Assembly (NCBI GenBank): GCA_934572445.1
Contig: CAKTLD010000046.1
Coordinates: forward strand, 1-13,365
Length of the DNA stretch: 13,365 nt
Source: an uncultured Oscillospiraceae bacterium
GTDB taxonomy: Bacteria; Bacillota; Clostridia; Oscillospirales; Oscillospiraceae
Reading direction: 5' to 3'
The translations under genes and the position numbers were made by a program. Positions 6,345 to 13,095 of this stretch are shown here, in pieces; within the stretch, counting starts at the first letter, position 1; each line of letters starts with the position of its first letter. A model generated the notes under the pieces. It was not told the origin of the DNA, ran no database searches, and saw only the letters and a list, made by a program, of their open reading frames with translations.

Positions 6345-7540
6345 TACTTCTTCCCTCCCTCTTTCTGGATGCGTTTGATCTCCAGCGACTCCACGAACGC
6401 CTGGAAGCGCGTGCGGAGCTGGCCGGAGGAACGGGCGTTATACGGCCGGTCGATTGACAGCACGGGCCAGCCCATTTCCTCATTCATGATGTGGCTGACG
6501 AGCGCGCGCTCGAAGCCCCAGTAGTCGCAGAACTTCATCTGCTCGTAAATGATGCCGTCGGCGCGGAACTCGCGGGCAAGGCGATCCGCCGTGGCGCGGC
6601 GCTGAGCGACCTTATCGTCGGCGATATAGCGCGCGCACTCGGAGACCTGCATGCAGTGACGGCAGATCTGCGTGAGCGCATCCTCTTCGTCGTTCAGCTC
6701 GATGACCTCGCGTCCCGGCGTGGAGCCGAAGCAGTAACGGTCAGACACGACGAACGCACCGACATCCTCGATCATCTTCGTCAGGCTCGGATCGTCGATC
6801 TCGCTGCCGACGATGGAAACGCGGGCACGGTACCAAGGCTTGGCGTCCACCTCGCGCGCTTTGATCTCTTCAAGCGTCTCGCGCAGCTTGGGCAGGATCA
6901 GATACTTCGGGCAGCAATAGGTGACCAGATTCAGGATATGGAACTCGTAGCCCGTGATGGGCGGATTGTCGAGCTTGCGCATCTCGCCGATTTCGGTGAT
7001 GATGCGGCAGACCTCGTTATGCTCCTCCACTGCCTTGCGGATGGCCGCGTCGGAGGTGTCGATCCCGTAGCTCTTTTCCATCACGTCGAGAAGCCGGATG
7101 CGCATTTGCTTGACATACTGGCGGATGGTGTAATCCTCCACCTTGAATGGCATATCGGTGTGCGTGACGAAGAAGTTGGGCTTTTCGTTGAGCTTGAGTA
7201 TCTCAAAGTGCTCGTAGAAGCGGTTCATCATCGAGCAGGCGTCCACACCGGCGAGACCGTCGAGGAAGTTGTAGCCGCCTTCCATGCCGCGCTCGAGCAG
7301 GGCGCGGGCAAACTCGCAGGTGTAGTTCGACATGTAGTAGGTCGCCATGTCGATCGAACCGGTCCTCGGCGCGCGCAGGCGCACGGAGAAACAGTTGTCC
7401 AGATTGAGCAGAACCTCGGGAATGTGGAAGCAGGTATAACCGATGGCGAGCTTGCCTTCCGCCTTCGCCTGCTGTACCAGTTCGTTGTTCGCTTCGTCGA
7501 GGAGCTGTTCAAAGTAGATCAGATGCTTGAGATCCTTCAA
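6344..7540 (-). CDS. 2-hydroxyacyl-CoA dehydratase (HgdB/BcrC-like) subunit, probable TTG start
   Basis: From the TTG at 7540 this gives 398 residues, normal for the HgdB/FldC/BcrC family. Family landmarks are IGYTCFHIPEVLL (33-45, Cys37), NYTCEFARALLERG (72-85, Cys75), GLAGVDACS (95-103, Cys102), RYCFGSTPGR (268-277), and near the C-terminus IIYEQMKFCDYWGFERAL (330-347, Cys338) and GQLRTRFQAFVE. A further ICRHCMQVSEC stretch holds a C-x2-C-x5-C motif (Cys293, 296, 302) that is not usual in the family. GAGGTG lies 6 nt before the TTG. The frame also allows a GTG at 7549, but the GAGGTG then overlaps the start codon and no other good site precedes it. It pairs with the large subunit by a TAATG overlap. 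The family binds [4Fe-4S] or double-cubane clusters and needs an activase, which is encoded two genes on. Confidence 0.88.
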   Translation of the reverse strand: MKDLKHLIYFEQLLDEANNELVQQAKAEGKLAIGYTCFHIPEVLLNLDNCFSVRLRAPRTGSIDMATYYMSNYTCEFARALLERGMEGGYNFLDGLAGVDACSMMNRFYEHFEILKLNEKPNFFVTHTDMPFKVEDYTIRQYVKQMRIRLLDVMEKSYGIDTSDAAIRKAVEEHNEVCRIITEIGEMRKLDNPPITGYEFHILNLVTYCCPKYLILPKLRETLEEIKAREVDAKPWYRARVSIVGSEIDDPSLTKMIEDVGAFVVSDRYCFGSTPGREVIELNDEEDALTQICRHCMQVSECARYIADDKVAQRRATADRLAREFRADGIIYEQMKFCDYWGFERALVSHIMNEEMGWPVLSIDRPYNARSSGQLRTRFQAFVESLEIKRIQKEGGKK

Positions 7541-7600
7541 ATGGTACACCTCTTTTCATATTGTTTCTTCCTTTGTTCCGAAAGGGCGCGGTGCGCCGTC

Positions 7601-8353
7601 TCAGAGCTTTATCTTTAAGAGCGCTTGCCGCGCTCCTTTGATAACGTCGGAATCCTCCGGAAGGTCAAAAACGCTCCTGCCCTGCACATCGTTTTTTGCC
7701 TGCCGGGCATCCGCGCCGATCACTGCCAGCACCGGCGCGCCCGCGATCTCCGGGTCGGTAACAAGGTCAGGCCGCGTGGCGCGGTTGATGATCACGCCGC
7801 ACCGCTCATACATCACGAGCTCGTCCGCCACGCGCTTGATCGTGCCGACGACCTGATAGCCTTTGCGGCTCTGGTCCGTCACCAGCAGCAGGTGTGTCAC
7901 CTTTTCCATCACGCGGCGGTTGATCTGCTCGATACCGGCCTCACCGTCGATGACGACATAGTCGAAATCCCCCGCCAAAAGCGAGATGACCTCCTTGAGA
8001 TAGCCGTTGACCGTGCAGTAACAGCCCGCCGTCTCCGGCCGGCCGATGGCGAGAAAAGCAAAGCCTCGTGTTTCGCACATCGCATCGAACAGGCGGAAGC
8101 GCGCCTCGCTCAGAAGCTCGTCAGCCTGCGTCTTCGTCGAAGAAGAGGCCATGGACTTGCGGATCTCGTCCAGCGTCTCGCGCACCTCCACGCCCAGCGC
8201 CGTGGCAAGGCCGACGGCGGGGTCCGCATCGATGGCGAGGATGCGCGCGTCCGGGTGCTGCTGCACGAGCAGCCGCACAATCGCGGCGGAGACCGACGTT
8301 TTCCCTACGCCGCCCTTTCCCGCGAGCGCAATGATCTTTGCCTGACCGGACAT
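7601..8353 (-). CDS. CooC-like ATPase (CODH nickel-insertion/maturation family)
   Basis: The 250-residue product is a MinD/SIMIBI-type P-loop ATPase. It has the deviant Walker A GKGGVGKT (12-19), an AIDADP switch (44-49), the CooC-type GRPETAGCYC stretch with a C-x-C pair (Cys111, Cys113), and VVIDGEAGIEQINRR (133-147), which corresponds to the DTEAG motif of CooC. In CooC the two CxC motifs of a dimer bind nickel or zinc at the interface, and ATP drives nickel delivery to the C-cluster of CO dehydrogenase. No CODH gene is visible here, so the client may lie elsewhere or may be in this unit. Two ATGs compete: 8362 is only 2 nt from AGGAG, 8353 is 11 nt from it; 8353 is chosen and gives the usual short N-terminus. 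It is the first gene of the six-gene unit. Confidence 0.9.
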   Translation of the reverse strand: MSGQAKIIALAGKGGVGKTSVSAAIVRLLVQQHPDARILAIDADPAVGLATALGVEVRETLDEIRKSMASSSTKTQADELLSEARFRLFDAMCETRGFAFLAIGRPETAGCYCTVNGYLKEVISLLAGDFDYVVIDGEAGIEQINRRVMEKVTHLLLVTDQSRKGYQVVGTIKRVADELVMYERCGVIINRATRPDLVTDPEIAGAPVLAVIGADARQAKNDVQGRSVFDLPEDSDVIKGARQALLKIKL

Positions 8354-8403
8354 GAATCGCATCTCTCCTTTTCCTGCAATTTCACGATTTGTTCACAATT
8401 TAC

Positions 8404-8432
8404 ATTTTATCACAGTTCTTTCCGTTTTACAA
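8404..8432 (-). promoter_or_regulatory. Candidate sigma-A promoter of the six-gene unit
   Basis: On the minus strand, TTGTAA and TAAAAT are separated by exactly 17 nt, and a TG one base upstream of the -10 makes it an extended -10 (TGATAAAAT). Transcription would start near 8397, about 40 nt before the CooC-like start. Just downstream, plus-strand TTCACGAT (8381-8388) and TTCACAAT (8392-8399) form a direct repeat with an 11-bp period that could be an operator. The region is AT-rich, unlike the flanking genes. Confidence 0.6.
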
Positions 8433-8484
8433 TCATTATTTGACATTTTATTCTAAAATTCCAAGCATGCCGCCAATTTTTTTG

Positions 8485-8513
8485 TTGATTCTTCCGCTGT
8501 ACTATGGTAAACT
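8485..8513 (+). promoter_or_regulatory. Candidate promoter of the ene-reductase gene
   Basis: TTGATT and TAAACT are separated by 17 nt on the plus strand, each matching 4 of 6 consensus bases. It lies about 90 nt before the chosen ATG and points away from the minus-strand promoter, so the two transcription units diverge from the same 240-nt AT-rich region. The match is moderate. Confidence 0.4.
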
Positions 8514-8603
8514 GTATCCAGCATTATGCAGGTGACCCCTGCCTCTTTTGAATCACAACACATTGTTCTGATTATTTTTTTAGGAAGCGAGGAAGATCCC
8601 AAC

Positions 8604-10880
8604 ATGAAAACTGACGCATTGGTACAACAGTTGATCGACAGCTACGGCAACTGGTTTCAGACCAATTCCGGCAACTGTGCCGGAGGCGCCGCGCGCATGA
8701 CGCAGGAGCTCTACCCTTATGACAAGCTTTTCTCTCCTATCCAGATCAACAAGCTGAAGGTGAAAAACCGCCTTGTCATGGCGCCGATGGGCAACTGCCA
8801 GATGGCCGAGGAGACCGGCCGTCCCAACGACAAGATGCTCCAGTATTTCTTCGCACGCGCAGAGGGCGGCGTAGGTCTTTTGACCACGGGTCTCATCCCT
8901 ATCAGCCACCACATCGACTCCACCGTGACGGAAAAGGGTAATTTCTCCTACTTCCCCCGCATTGACGGCACGCGCACCAACCACATGGGCTGGCGTGATC
9001 TCGCCCAGGGCGTACATGCCCGCGGCAGCCGCATCTTCATCCAGCTCACACCGGGTCTCGGCCGCGTGGGCGCGCCGACGTGCCTGCTGAACAAGTATCA
9101 GCTGCCCGTCTCCGCCTCGATCAACCCCAACTTCTACCTGCCCGAGGTCCCCTGCCGCCCGCTGATCGACCTCGAGTGCGACAAGATCATCCGCAACGCC
9201 GGTCAGGCCGCGCTGGACGCCAAGGTCATGGGCATGGACGGCGTATACCTGCACGGCCACGAAGGCTATCTGCTCGACCAGCTGACCTCCCCTGCCTTCA
9301 ACCGCCGCAAGGCCGGCAAGTATGCCAACTGGCAGCGCTTCGGCATCGACCTCATCAAGCAGATCCGCAGGCGCGTGGGCCCCTACTTCCCCATCATGTA
9401 CCGTATCGACCTCTCTCTTGCCCTGAACGAGACCTACGGCGAACGCATGGAGAAGGTCAAGAGCCTGAAAAACTTCCAGAACGGCCGCACCGTCGCCGAC
9501 ACGCTGAACTATATGGAAAATCTCGTCAAGGCGGGCGTCGATATGTTCGACGTGGACCTTGGCTGCTACGACAACTGGTGGCTGCCGCACCCGCCCGCCG
9601 GTATGCCCGCGGGCTGCTTCCTTGATATCTCCAAGGTCGCCAAGGAGTACTTTGCCGCGCGCGGTGTGAAGTCCAACGTCGGCGTGGAGGTCCCCGTCGT
9701 CGCTGTCGGTAAGCTCGGCTATCCCGACCTCGCGGAAAAGGCACTGCGCGACGGCAAGTGCGACATGGTCATGCTCGGCCGTCCCGTGCTGGCCGATCCC
9801 GATTGGTGCAACAAGGCCTACGCCGGCAAGATCGAGGATATCCGCCCCTGCATCGGCTGCCAGGAGGGCTGCGTCAATGAATTCGTCGAGGGCGGCCATC
9901 CCCAGTGCGCTGTCAACCCGCGCACCGGCTTTGAGGATGTCATGCCCAAGGAATTTCCGAAGGCTGAGAAGGTCAAGCGCGTCGCCGTCGTCGGCGGCGG
10001 CAGCGCCGGTATGAACTTTGCCCTCGTCGCCGCCAAGCGCGGCCATCAGGTCGAGATCTTTGAAAAGGCCGACAAGCTCGGCGGCAAGCTCTGGCCCGCC
10101 TCCAAGCCGCTGGTCAAATTCGACATGATGAACTACACCCAGTGGCTCATCGCTCAGGTCGAAAAGGCCGAGGGCGTCACCGTCCACCTGAACACAGAGG
10201 CCGACAACGATTTCCTCAAGGCCGAGGGCTTTGACACGGTCGTCTTTGCGGTCGGCGCGCAGGGCGGCGACGGCAAGCTGCCTCCTATCCCCGGCATTCA
10301 GGACGCCAAGACTGTTGACGGCATCGACCTGCTCAACCATCCCGAAAAGCTCGGCGACGCAAAGAAGATCGTCGTCATCGGCGGCGGCAGCGTCGGTATG
10401 GAGACCGCCTACTGGCTGGAGTATGAGCATGGCTGCGATGTGACCGTTGTCGAAATGCTCAAGTACATGATGGACGGCGCCTGCACTGCCAACCGCGGCC
10501 ATCTGATCCACTACTTTGAAAAGGCCGGCGGCAAACTCATCAACTGCTCCAAGGTCGTCGGCTTCGGCGGCGACAACTCCGTCAAGATCGAACGCAACAT
10601 CTCCAAGGGCGTGCCCGATCCCTACTGCACCTGGACGCCCGTCATTCCCAAGAACATCGACAACCCGCTCGCGCCCAAGATGGGCCCCGAGAGCCTGATC
10701 GAGAGTCTGCCCGCAGAGCTGGTCGTGCTGTGCATGGGCCGCGCCGCCAATCAGGACCCGTATTACAGGGCTCTGGAGGAGCGTATCGCGCCCGAGATCT
10801 ATAACATCGGCGATTCCCTTCAGGCTGGCAACCTGCTCACCGGCAACCGTGCCGCATGGAGCACTGCCGCCATGATCTGA
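8604..10880 (+). CDS. 2-enoate/2,4-dienoyl-CoA reductase-family NAD(P)H:flavin ene-reductase
   Basis: The 758-residue product has the architecture of the OYE-like flavin/Fe-S oxidoreductases. An FMN-binding TIM barrel spans about 36-410 (YPYDKLFSPIQINKLKVKNR at 37-56, LHGHEGYLLDQLTSPAFNRR at 216-235, MVMLGRPVLADPDW at 388-401). Next comes a [4Fe-4S] motif with Cys416, 419, 423 and 435 (C-x2-C-x3-C-x11-C). An FAD fold follows with VVGGGSAGM (462-470), then an NAD(P) fold with VVIGGGSVGM (590-599) and a terminal IYNIGDSLQAGN. Relatives include enoate reductase, FldZ-type cinnamate reductase, BaiCD/BaiH and DCR. They reduce activated C=C bonds; the substrate here is unknown. The ATG at 8604 is chosen over 8526 for its GAGGAAG site. 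The first 31 residues, before MTQELYPYDKLF, are longer than usual. It is divergent from the dehydratase-like unit, which suggests a shared pathway. Confidence 0.92.
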   Translation: MKTDALVQQLIDSYGNWFQTNSGNCAGGAARMTQELYPYDKLFSPIQINKLKVKNRLVMAPMGNCQMAEETGRPNDKMLQYFFARAEGGVGLLTTGLIPISHHIDSTVTEKGNFSYFPRIDGTRTNHMGWRDLAQGVHARGSRIFIQLTPGLGRVGAPTCLLNKYQLPVSASINPNFYLPEVPCRPLIDLECDKIIRNAGQAALDAKVMGMDGVYLHGHEGYLLDQLTSPAFNRRKAGKYANWQRFGIDLIKQIRRRVGPYFPIMYRIDLSLALNETYGERMEKVKSLKNFQNGRTVADTLNYMENLVKAGVDMFDVDLGCYDNWWLPHPPAGMPAGCFLDISKVAKEYFAARGVKSNVGVEVPVVAVGKLGYPDLAEKALRDGKCDMVMLGRPVLADPDWCNKAYAGKIEDIRPCIGCQEGCVNEFVEGGHPQCAVNPRTGFEDVMPKEFPKAEKVKRVAVVGGGSAGMNFALVAAKRGHQVEIFEKADKLGGKLWPASKPLVKFDMMNYTQWLIAQVEKAEGVTVHLNTEADNDFLKAEGFDTVVFAVGAQGGDGKLPPIPGIQDAKTVDGIDLLNHPEKLGDAKKIVVIGGGSVGMETAYWLEYEHGCDVTVVEMLKYMMDGACTANRGHLIHYFEKAGGKLINCSKVVGFGGDNSVKIERNISKGVPDPYCTWTPVIPKNIDNPLAPKMGPESLIESLPAELVVLCMGRAANQDPYYRALEERIAPEIYNIGDSLQAGNLLTGNRAAWSTAAMI

Positions 10881-10917
10881 TCTCTCTCCCCGGAAAAGAA
10901 GAACGCTCTCTTTGCAG

Positions 10918-10948
10918 AAGGACCGGCAGCCCGAGGCTGCCGGTCCTT
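10918..10948 (+). terminator. Terminator of the ene-reductase gene
   Basis: A perfect 13-bp stem (AAGGACCGGCAGC / GCTGCCGGTCCTT) with a 5-nt loop lies 37 nt after the stop codon and is followed by CATTTTCT. It stands immediately before the separate terminator of the ribosomal genes, as expected between convergent units. Confidence 0.85.
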
Positions 10949-10968
10949 CATTTTCTGCCGCAGACATA

Positions 10969-11002
10969 AAAAAACAGGCTCCCCTGCGGAAGCCTGTTTT
11001 TT
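10969..11002 (-). terminator. Bidirectional terminator after rplL
   Basis: A 12-bp stem (AAAAAACAGGCT / AGCCTGTTTTTT) with a 10-nt loop gives a T-run on both strands. On the minus strand it lies 20 nt past the rplL stop and ends the rplJL transcript; on the plus strand it backs up the ene-reductase terminator. Confidence 0.9.
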
Positions 11003-11022
11003 CAACGGTTGGTAAGGTGAAA

Positions 11023-11394
11023 TTACTTGATCTCGACCTTCGCGCCAGCCTCTTCGAGCTGCTTCTTGAGCGCCTCGGCGTCGTCCTTGGAGATGCCTTC
11101 CTTGACGTTCTTGGGGGCACCCTCGACGAAAGCCTTGGCCTCGGCCAGGCCCAGACCGGTGATCTCGCGGATGACCTTGATGACCTTGATCTTGGCAGCG
11201 GCGTCAAAACCGGTGAGGACGACGTCGAACTCGGTCTTCTCTTCAACGGCGGCAGCAGCAGCGCCGGCAGCGGGAGCGGCCATAGCGGCGGCGGAAACGC
11301 CGAACTCTTCCTCGAGGGCGTGGACGAGCTCAGAGAGCTCGAGGACGGTAAGGCCCTTGATTTCTTCGATCATAGCAGTAACTTTCTCGCTCAT
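11023..11394 (-). CDS. rplL: 50S ribosomal protein L7/L12
   Basis: The 123-residue product is a full-length L7/L12. It has the N-terminal dimerisation and L10-binding domain (about 1-32, with [20 protein letters not shown]), the Ala-rich hinge (about 34-52), and the C-terminal factor-binding domain (about 54-123, with [20 protein letters not shown] and [16 protein letters not shown]). It forms the stalk that recruits translation GTPases to the ribosome. An AGGAGG site precedes the ATG by 9 nt. It follows rplJ by 54 nt and is followed at once by a terminator, so rpoB is not directly downstream as it is in many bacteria. Confidence 0.98.
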   Translation of the reverse strand: MSEKVTAMIEEIKGLTVLELSELVHALEEEFGVSAAAMAAPAAGAAAAAVEEKTEFDVVLTGFDAAAKIKVIKVIREITGLGLAEAKAFVEGAPKNVKEGISKDDAEALKKQLEEAGAKVEIK

Positions 11395-11448
11395 TGTAAT
11401 GATCCTCCTGAATAAGAATTTGTTTTAAGATTTTTTGTGGGGTGCAGA

Positions 11449-11982
11449 TCACTCTGCAGCGGGAGCTTCGGCGGCTTCCTCGGCGGGAGCGCCGTCCTTC
11501 TCGGCGATCTGCTTGAGGACGCAGGCCAGTGCGGAAATGGGCGCCAGCATAGTGCCCAGGACCTGAGCCTGCAGGACCGGCAGCGCGGGGATGGCGGCCA
11601 GAGCATTGATGGTGTTCATGTCGACAACTTTGCCTTCCATGAAACCGCCCTTGATCTCGAACTTACCGTTGAGCTTCTTGGCGAAGTCGGCGATCACGCG
11701 CGCGGGCGCGACGGGATCGGCGGCGATGGCCAGAGAAGTGGTGCCGTTCAGCTGATCATCAAGCTCGTTGAGACCGACGTTGTTGAAAGCAAAGCGGAGC
11801 AGGGTGTTCTTGATGACCGCATACTCGACCTCGTTCTTACGGCACTCGGCACGGAGAGCAGTGTCTTCCGCGACGGTGATGCCCTTGTAATCAACGATGA
11901 CGCCGGCAGCCGCGCCCTGCAGCTTCTCGGTAAGGGAAGCCACGATCGCCTGCTTTTCAGACAGAACTTTTGCGTTAGGCAT
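11449..11982 (-). CDS. rplJ: 50S ribosomal protein L10
   Basis: The 177-residue product (MPNAKVLSEKQAIV...) is L10, the stalk base that carries the L7/L12 dimers. Family features are VDYKGITVAEDTALRAECRK (about 33-52), EYAVIKNTLLRFAF (54-67), and the alanine- and glutamate-rich tail. The frame is open upstream to 12138, but the ATG at 11982 is chosen because GGAGGTG precedes it closely and the sequence upstream is an RNA leader rather than protein. The gene is controlled by the promoter, L10 leader and attenuator described at 12059-12199. By known mechanism, L10 (with L7/L12) binds its own leader and reduces expression of rplJL. Confidence 0.98.
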   Translation of the reverse strand: MPNAKVLSEKQAIVASLTEKLQGAAAGVIVDYKGITVAEDTALRAECRKNEVEYAVIKNTLLRFAFNNVGLNELDDQLNGTTSLAIAADPVAPARVIADFAKKLNGKFEIKGGFMEGKVVDMNTINALAAIPALPVLQAQVLGTMLAPISALACVLKQIAEKDGAPAEEAAEAPAAE

Positions 11983-12058
11983 TTTCTTGATTTCACCTCC
12001 GTTGGATTTTGCGGCACGCATCCGCGTGCCAGGGGAAAAGAGGCGTTCTAAAAAGGAA

Positions 12059-12090
12059 ACCGTCCTCACGTTGCAGGACATGAGGACGGT
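12059..12090 (-). terminator. Attenuator hairpin in the rplJ leader
   Basis: Ten complementary base pairs (ACCGTCCTCA / TGAGGACGGT) enclose a 12-nt loop. Read on the minus strand the stem is followed by TTCCTTTTTAG, a weak to moderate T-run. It lies about 75 nt downstream of the promoter, directly after the L10-binding motif and before the rplJ ribosome site, the arrangement of the L10-controlled attenuator known in Bacillus. Confidence 0.75.
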
Positions 12091-12164
12091 AAAGCAATCA
12101 TAAAATGTTTGCCATCCTCGGCAGGATTTATGAGGCAAGCCTCACCTGCTGTCTTTGGAACGCG
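12091..12164 (-). promoter_or_regulatory. Ribosomal protein L10 leader RNA
   Basis: Read on the minus strand, the leader carries the conserved core AAAGACAGCAGGTG, a GAGGC/GCCTC hairpin and then ATCCTGCCGAGG. GCAGG (12145-12149 on the plus strand as cctgc) pairs with CCTGC (12121-12125). This is the Ribosomal_L10_leader motif found before rplJ in Firmicutes. L10 binding should favour the downstream attenuator. It starts right at the predicted transcription start. Confidence 0.85.
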
Positions 12165-12170
12165 TCTAAT

Positions 12171-12199
12171 ATTATATCCAGGGTCGGCAACATTGTCAA
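12171..12199 (-). promoter_or_regulatory. Consensus sigma-A promoter for rplJL
   Basis: On the minus strand a perfect TTGACA (12199-12194) and a perfect TATAAT (12176-12171) are separated by 17 nt. Transcription should start near 12164 and enter the L10 leader. This makes rplJL a unit that can be transcribed apart from rplKA. Confidence 0.95.
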
Positions 12200-12233
12200 C
12201 CCCAAATATCGTTTTTTCTGCAAAATACCCTAT

Positions 12234-12378
12234 TTTGCGCCGCGCAGGGCGCAAATGACTCAAATCATTTTTCTGACGACATGCGCGTCAGAAAAATACC
12301 GCGGCTCAGCCGCGATTGCGCGGCGACACCAGTTCGCAAACTGGTGAGGGGGGATCTAAAGGGGGGACAACGTCCCCC
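12234..12378. repeat. Cluster of five hairpins between rplA and the rplJ promoter
   Basis: Five inverted repeats stand in a row: TTTGCGCC/GGCGCAAA (12234-12255), ATTTTTCTGACG/CGTCAGAAAAAT (12267-12297, 12 bp), CGCGGC/GCCGCG (12300-12314), CACCAGTT/AACTGGTG (12327-12346) and GGGGGAC/GTCCCCC (12362-12378). The last lies 13 nt past the rplA stop. On the minus strand the CGCGGC stem is followed by GTATTTTTC and may be the rplKA terminator. The others exceed what one terminator needs and may be a dispersed intergenic repeat. Confidence 0.7.
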
Positions 12379-12391
12379 TCTTTAAGTTTTC

Positions 12392-13081
12392 TTAGATCTT
12401 TGCAGCGTTCATCTTGACGCCGGGGCCCATGGTGGAGGCGGCGACGCAGGACTTGATATACTGACCCTTGGCAGCGGCAGGCTTGGCCTTGATGATAGCG
12501 CCCATGAGAGCATTGAAGTTCTCGGTGAGCTTTTCGGGGCCGAAAGAGACCTTGCCGATGGGGCAGTGGATGATGTTGGTCTTGTCGAGACGATACTCGA
12601 CCTTACCGGCCTTGGACTCCTGAACGGCCTTGGCAACATCGGGAGTAACGGTACCGGCCTTCGGGGACGGCATCAGGCCCTTGGGGCCAAGCACCTTACC
12701 GAGACGACCGACAATACCCATCATGTCGGGGGAAGCGACGACAACGTCGAAATCGAACCAGTTTTCCTTCTGGATCTTCTCGACCATGTCCATTTCGCCG
12801 ACATAGTCAGCGCCGGCAGCCTTGGCAGCCTCAGCCTTGTCGCCCTTGGCGAAGACGAGAACGCGGACGTTCTTGCCGGTGCCGTTGGGAAGGACGATAG
12901 CGCCGCGGACCTGCTGGTCAGCGTGACGGGAGTCGACACCCAGCTTGACGTGCAGCTCGACGGTCTCGTCGAACTTCGCGGAAGCGGTCTTGCAGATCAA
13001 GCCGAAGCCCTCTGCGGCATCATACTGCGTATTCTTTTCGATCTGCTTGGCAGCATCCTGATACTTTTTACCTCTAAACAT
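12392..13081 (-). CDS. rplA: 50S ribosomal protein L1
   Basis: The 229-residue product is a full-length L1. It has the N-terminal [15 protein letters not shown] stretch, [20 protein letters not shown] (about 41-60), [18 protein letters not shown] (63-80), the highly conserved [20 protein letters not shown] stretch (about 125-144), and the C-terminal [19 protein letters not shown] (206-224). L1 binds 23S rRNA at the L1 stalk and, as known elsewhere, can repress its own mRNA. AGGAGGG lies just before the ATG and overlaps the end of rplK, 14 nt away, so the two genes are coupled. Confidence 0.98.
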   Translation of the reverse strand: MFRGKKYQDAAKQIEKNTQYDAAEGFGLICKTASAKFDETVELHVKLGVDSRHADQQVRGAIVLPNGTGKNVRVLVFAKGDKAEAAKAAGADYVGEMDMVEKIQKENWFDFDVVVASPDMMGIVGRLGKVLGPKGLMPSPKAGTVTPDVAKAVQESKAGKVEYRLDKTNIIHCPIGKVSFGPEKLTENFNALMGAIIKAKPAAAKGQYIKSCVAASTMGPGVKMNAAKI

Positions 13082-13095
13082 TGTTCACACCCTCC

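Noticed and set aside
5514..7618. Long plus-strand open frames (336 and 375 codons) opposite the dehydratase-like subunits
   Set aside because: The minus-strand genes there show family motifs, coupling overlaps and ribosome sites; the plus-strand frames show none.
8389..8398. TTGTTCACAA as a Rex or CRP/FNR-type operator
   Set aside because: Only four base pairs are symmetric on each side, and the spacing fits neither the Rex nor the FNR consensus. Kept only as part of a direct-repeat observation.
8580..11246. An 888-codon minus-strand open frame antisense to the ene-reductase and crossing rplL
   Set aside because: It is antisense to two clearly homologous genes and runs through both terminators at 10918-11002. 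Its composition, rich in Leu, Val, Asp, Ala and Arg without any domain, is the reverse-frame shadow of GC-rich coding DNA.
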